A stretch of DNA of 64,000 nt from Poecilobothrus nobilitatus (taxonomy: Eukaryota; Arthropoda; Insecta; Diptera; Dolichopodidae): positions 71,132,591-71,196,590 of the forward strand of contig OX352773.1 in assembly GCA_947095535.1 (NCBI GenBank), given 5' to 3'. Of the stretch, positions 61,230 through 64,000 are shown piece after piece. Within the stretch, counting starts at the first letter, position 1; each line of letters opens with the position of its first letter. The notes beneath the pieces were generated by a model. The model saw only the letters and a program-made list of their open reading frames with translations. It had not been told where the DNA came from and did no database searches. Position numbers and translations under genes: made by a program.

Positions 61230-64000
61230 GACAGAATTTTTTACATTAAACAACTATATGTTTTTTTTTTCATTACTTAAAACTTAATGCAAAATTAAAT
61301 AAATATTAAACATTACTTTTTTATTTCTTTTTTTATATTTGAAAGAGCAAATGTTTTCGTTTATAGTTTTCTTATACAACCAACAGGACATTTTAATGTT
61401 CCCCACTTATATATTTATTTTCACAAAAAAAAAACCATTAAATTGTGTGTAAAAAAAAATAAAAATTAGCAGAATTATTTTTCTAAATGATCTGACTGTA
61501 TAATAAATAGTTATATTAATCAACATTTTTTGTTTTTTTTTTCTAATGCTATAATAAGATACCACCCCATAAAAATGCAACTCTACGGTTTTTCTTTTTG
61601 TTTTTTTTATCAAACATTTAAAATGCACATAAAATACAAATAATTGCTCTTATGTATGTATGTGAATTTGTGAATGAGAATTTCTTAACTGTAGAAAATG
61701 CACTTCTGTAACCACCTCCGTTATTTTCATAAAATTTTTACCACCTTTTAAAAAATGTTAAATAAAGAAAAATTATTTTCTCTTTTAATATTTATTTTTA
61801 AACGTTTTAAACAATTTATATTTTTATTTTTTTATAGAGAGTTTTTCTTTATTTTTTAGCTACAACGCGCGTAATATATACTTTTTATGATTTTCGCAGT
61901 CAGTAGATATAAAATACAGTTAGCAAAGAGATTTTAAAATTTTAAAAAGAAAAACAAAAGCAATTTTCTTATTTTTATATTTTTCAAACTGTTAATTTTG
62001 TTTTTCTAAATCTAAATATAAAAGAAAAAATTTTCTCTTAAGAGTTTTCTTTATATTTTTCATTTTTCTCTTTTTATTAGTTTTTTTTTTCAAATTAAAA
62101 ACTTAAGTACCATATAACATCTAAAATAGTTTACCCTTTTCTTAACCATATTTTTACTATACTCTTATATATTTATTTCTTTTCTAAATTTTAATATAGG
62201 TATAAATTTTACCGTATGTTTACATGTATTGGTAATAGTATTTTAAATTTTTAACTTAAAATTTTTTTTTTTATTCAAAAAATATTTACTGTTATATCTA
62301 TATTTTACATTAGACAAATACACACAATAAACTAATCTTCTTAAAAGATATCTTCATATTCTATAGGTACTAACAAAAAAACAAAAAGAAAAAAAATTAT
62401 CATAATCAAAAAAAAAATAATAATCATTATACTATTTATCAATCATTATCATTACTGTTAAATTTGTCTTATGAAAAACGAAACGAATATTTTACCATTA
62501 AAAAATTAAAAAGGAACGGAAACGAAAATAAAAAAAAAAAAAAACAAAATTCAAAAAATATTTTTTTCATTGATATTTTTTTCAAAAATCAAATAATACA
62601 AAAAAAAATATCCTCTTCTCAATTTTCAATTATACATTTACACTATACTATCCTCCTCTATCGTTTCAATTTATTTCACCTCTCATACTCTTTTTATTTT
62701 TCGGTTTTCTACAATCAATTTATATACTAAATGACTATCTCTAACACTCAGTGTACACAAACACACATTTATTTAACCTACACTATATTTTACTGTTCAT
62801 TTAGAAAATTCATATCTTAAAAAAAAACTAAAGAAAATTGATTGAAAACAACTATAAGAATATGAGTAAACAATTTTTCTTCTTTTTTTTTTTCCTAAAA
62901 AAAAATAAAATAAAATTCTCCACTGTTATAAAAACTAAACATAGCAATAGCACTAACATAACAGTGTCATCATACTGTAAATTTGTACTGTAGTGTAAAT
63001 ATTATAAGAATATTTATATGATTATGGTATAAAATATACAAATACATTGAAAACAACAGGAAAAAAAAAAAAATTAATAAGAAAATATCACGGTAGAGTT
63101 TAGAGTAGTAAAAGAAAAAAAAAACGCAAAATAAAAAAAGAAAAACAAGAAAAATATTCCCAACTAAAATATACAGTGTAGAAGAAAAACAAGAACAACA
63201 ACATACAATTTTTTTTCTCTTTATATTTTGTTTTTTATTTTTTGATTTTTTGTTGTCGCTTTAAAATGCTTTTTCTTCCTCTTCAATCTTCAACACTATT
63301 TTAAATTGAGTGATTGTGCATGTGTATGTTTTTAAAGGTATATACGTAACGTACATACAATGCTTCAACAAATAATTGAGATTAGACAATTTTAGTCCAT
63401 CACGGATAGTTGAGGGGTGATTGTTGGCAAAAAAAAAGAGTCGGTTTTATTTTTTTTTTCTCTGTTGGAAAAAAAAAATTTTTTTTTTTTATTTGATATT
63501 GTGAATGATTATTTTTTTTTTTGTTTTCATCCAAATCATTTGGATTCACTATTTCACTTATAACATCAATTTAATTAGAAAAAAACGGTAAATATTCATA
63601 ATCCTTTAAAAATAAAAAAGGCTAATTTTTCTTTTTTTTGTTTTGTTTTTTTCTTAGACTTTTTTTTTTGAGTTTGATTAAAATTTAAATTTTTTATCGG
63701 CTTTTTTTTTATAAATAGTAGAACAAAAAAAAAAAAAAAGGAAAAACAACGACAAAAAAGTATAACATTAATTAAAGATTTTATTTACCGTTGTTCATTC
63801 GATAAATTGTACAATTAAAGTTTCAAAAATTAAAAAACAAAACATATAATAATAATAAGGAAAGAGTTAAAGTGAAGAAGAGTTAAAAGTGAAGAAGAGT
63901 TAAAAAGAGTTAAAAGTACGGTTATAATATTGTGAAGAATACTGTTATTTTATATATACATAAATACATTAGCGTATATATATATACTACTATTGTAAAA
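61230..64000. other. AT-rich gene-free stretch
   Basis: Poly(A)/(T) runs, a few CATTATC-type simple repeats near 62390-62460, and a short GTTAAAAGTGAAGAA tandem repeat at about 63868-63915. No gene, structured RNA or mobile element recognised. Confidence 0.45.

Noticed and set aside
1..64000. CRISPR arrays, operons, ribosome binding sites, riboswitches, rho-independent terminators
   Set aside because: No regularly spaced repeats with unique spacers and no prokaryotic gene layout. T runs after hairpins are expected by composition here.
1..64000. Numerous AATAAA polyadenylation-like signals
   Set aside because: Expected very often in sequence this AT-rich; uninformative without a coding exon upstream.

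Overview
The window looks like nuclear DNA of an insect, most likely a fly (Diptera). It is extremely AT-rich, roughly four fifths A+T by eye. It is saturated with poly(T)/poly(A) runs broken by single G or C, with TA, CATA and ATGTACATA-type simple repeats, and with small non-autonomous mobile elements. I see no long open reading frame, rRNA, intact tRNA gene, bacterial gene layout or CRISPR array. Most long reading frames are homopolymer artefacts rich in Lys, Asn, Phe and Ile.

The best overall reading is the inside of one or more very long introns, or an intron plus intergenic desert, of a gene transcribed on the + strand. The main support is two textbook recursive-splice (ratchet point) candidates on that strand, at 155/156 and 53681/53682. 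In each, a pyrimidine tract and AG is followed at once by GTAAG, with no exon between. If both belong to one gene, the intron spans more than 53 kb. Weaker juxtaposed AG/GT sites lie at 48993, 58891 and, on the minus strand, 21080.

Mobile elements and repeats, left to right: tRNA-derived SINE (2313-2494); R3 repeats (2540-2665, 6034-6160); an element built of a repeated GGGGCTTTATTTC word (4169-4717); R2 repeats (5715-5890, 14296-14440, 27805-27985); CAGGGTG-ended MITEs (6830-7133, 23371-24000, 58031-58599); a foldback element with a 9-bp target duplication (10633-10885); R1 repeats (11664-11920, 41331-41622, 52950-53268); a hAT-like non-autonomous element with a perfect 8-bp target duplication (36900-37624); a foldback element with a SINE nested in it (54214-54908, SINE 54664-54843); and a third SINE with a 16-bp target duplication (60957-61209).

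Several islands of higher GC and complexity stand out (19.4-20.2, 25.8-26.0, 27.2-27.4, 30.2-30.5, 34.4-35.5, 38.9-41.1 and 49.3-49.4 kb). Some hold open frames next to plausible splice signals and may be real short exons, decayed coding sequence or conserved noncoding DNA. In 64 kb of such sequence many frames of 40-80 codons arise by chance, so none is called firmly. Minisatellites, microsatellites and long perfect hairpins complete the inventory. The rest is featureless AT-rich filler.
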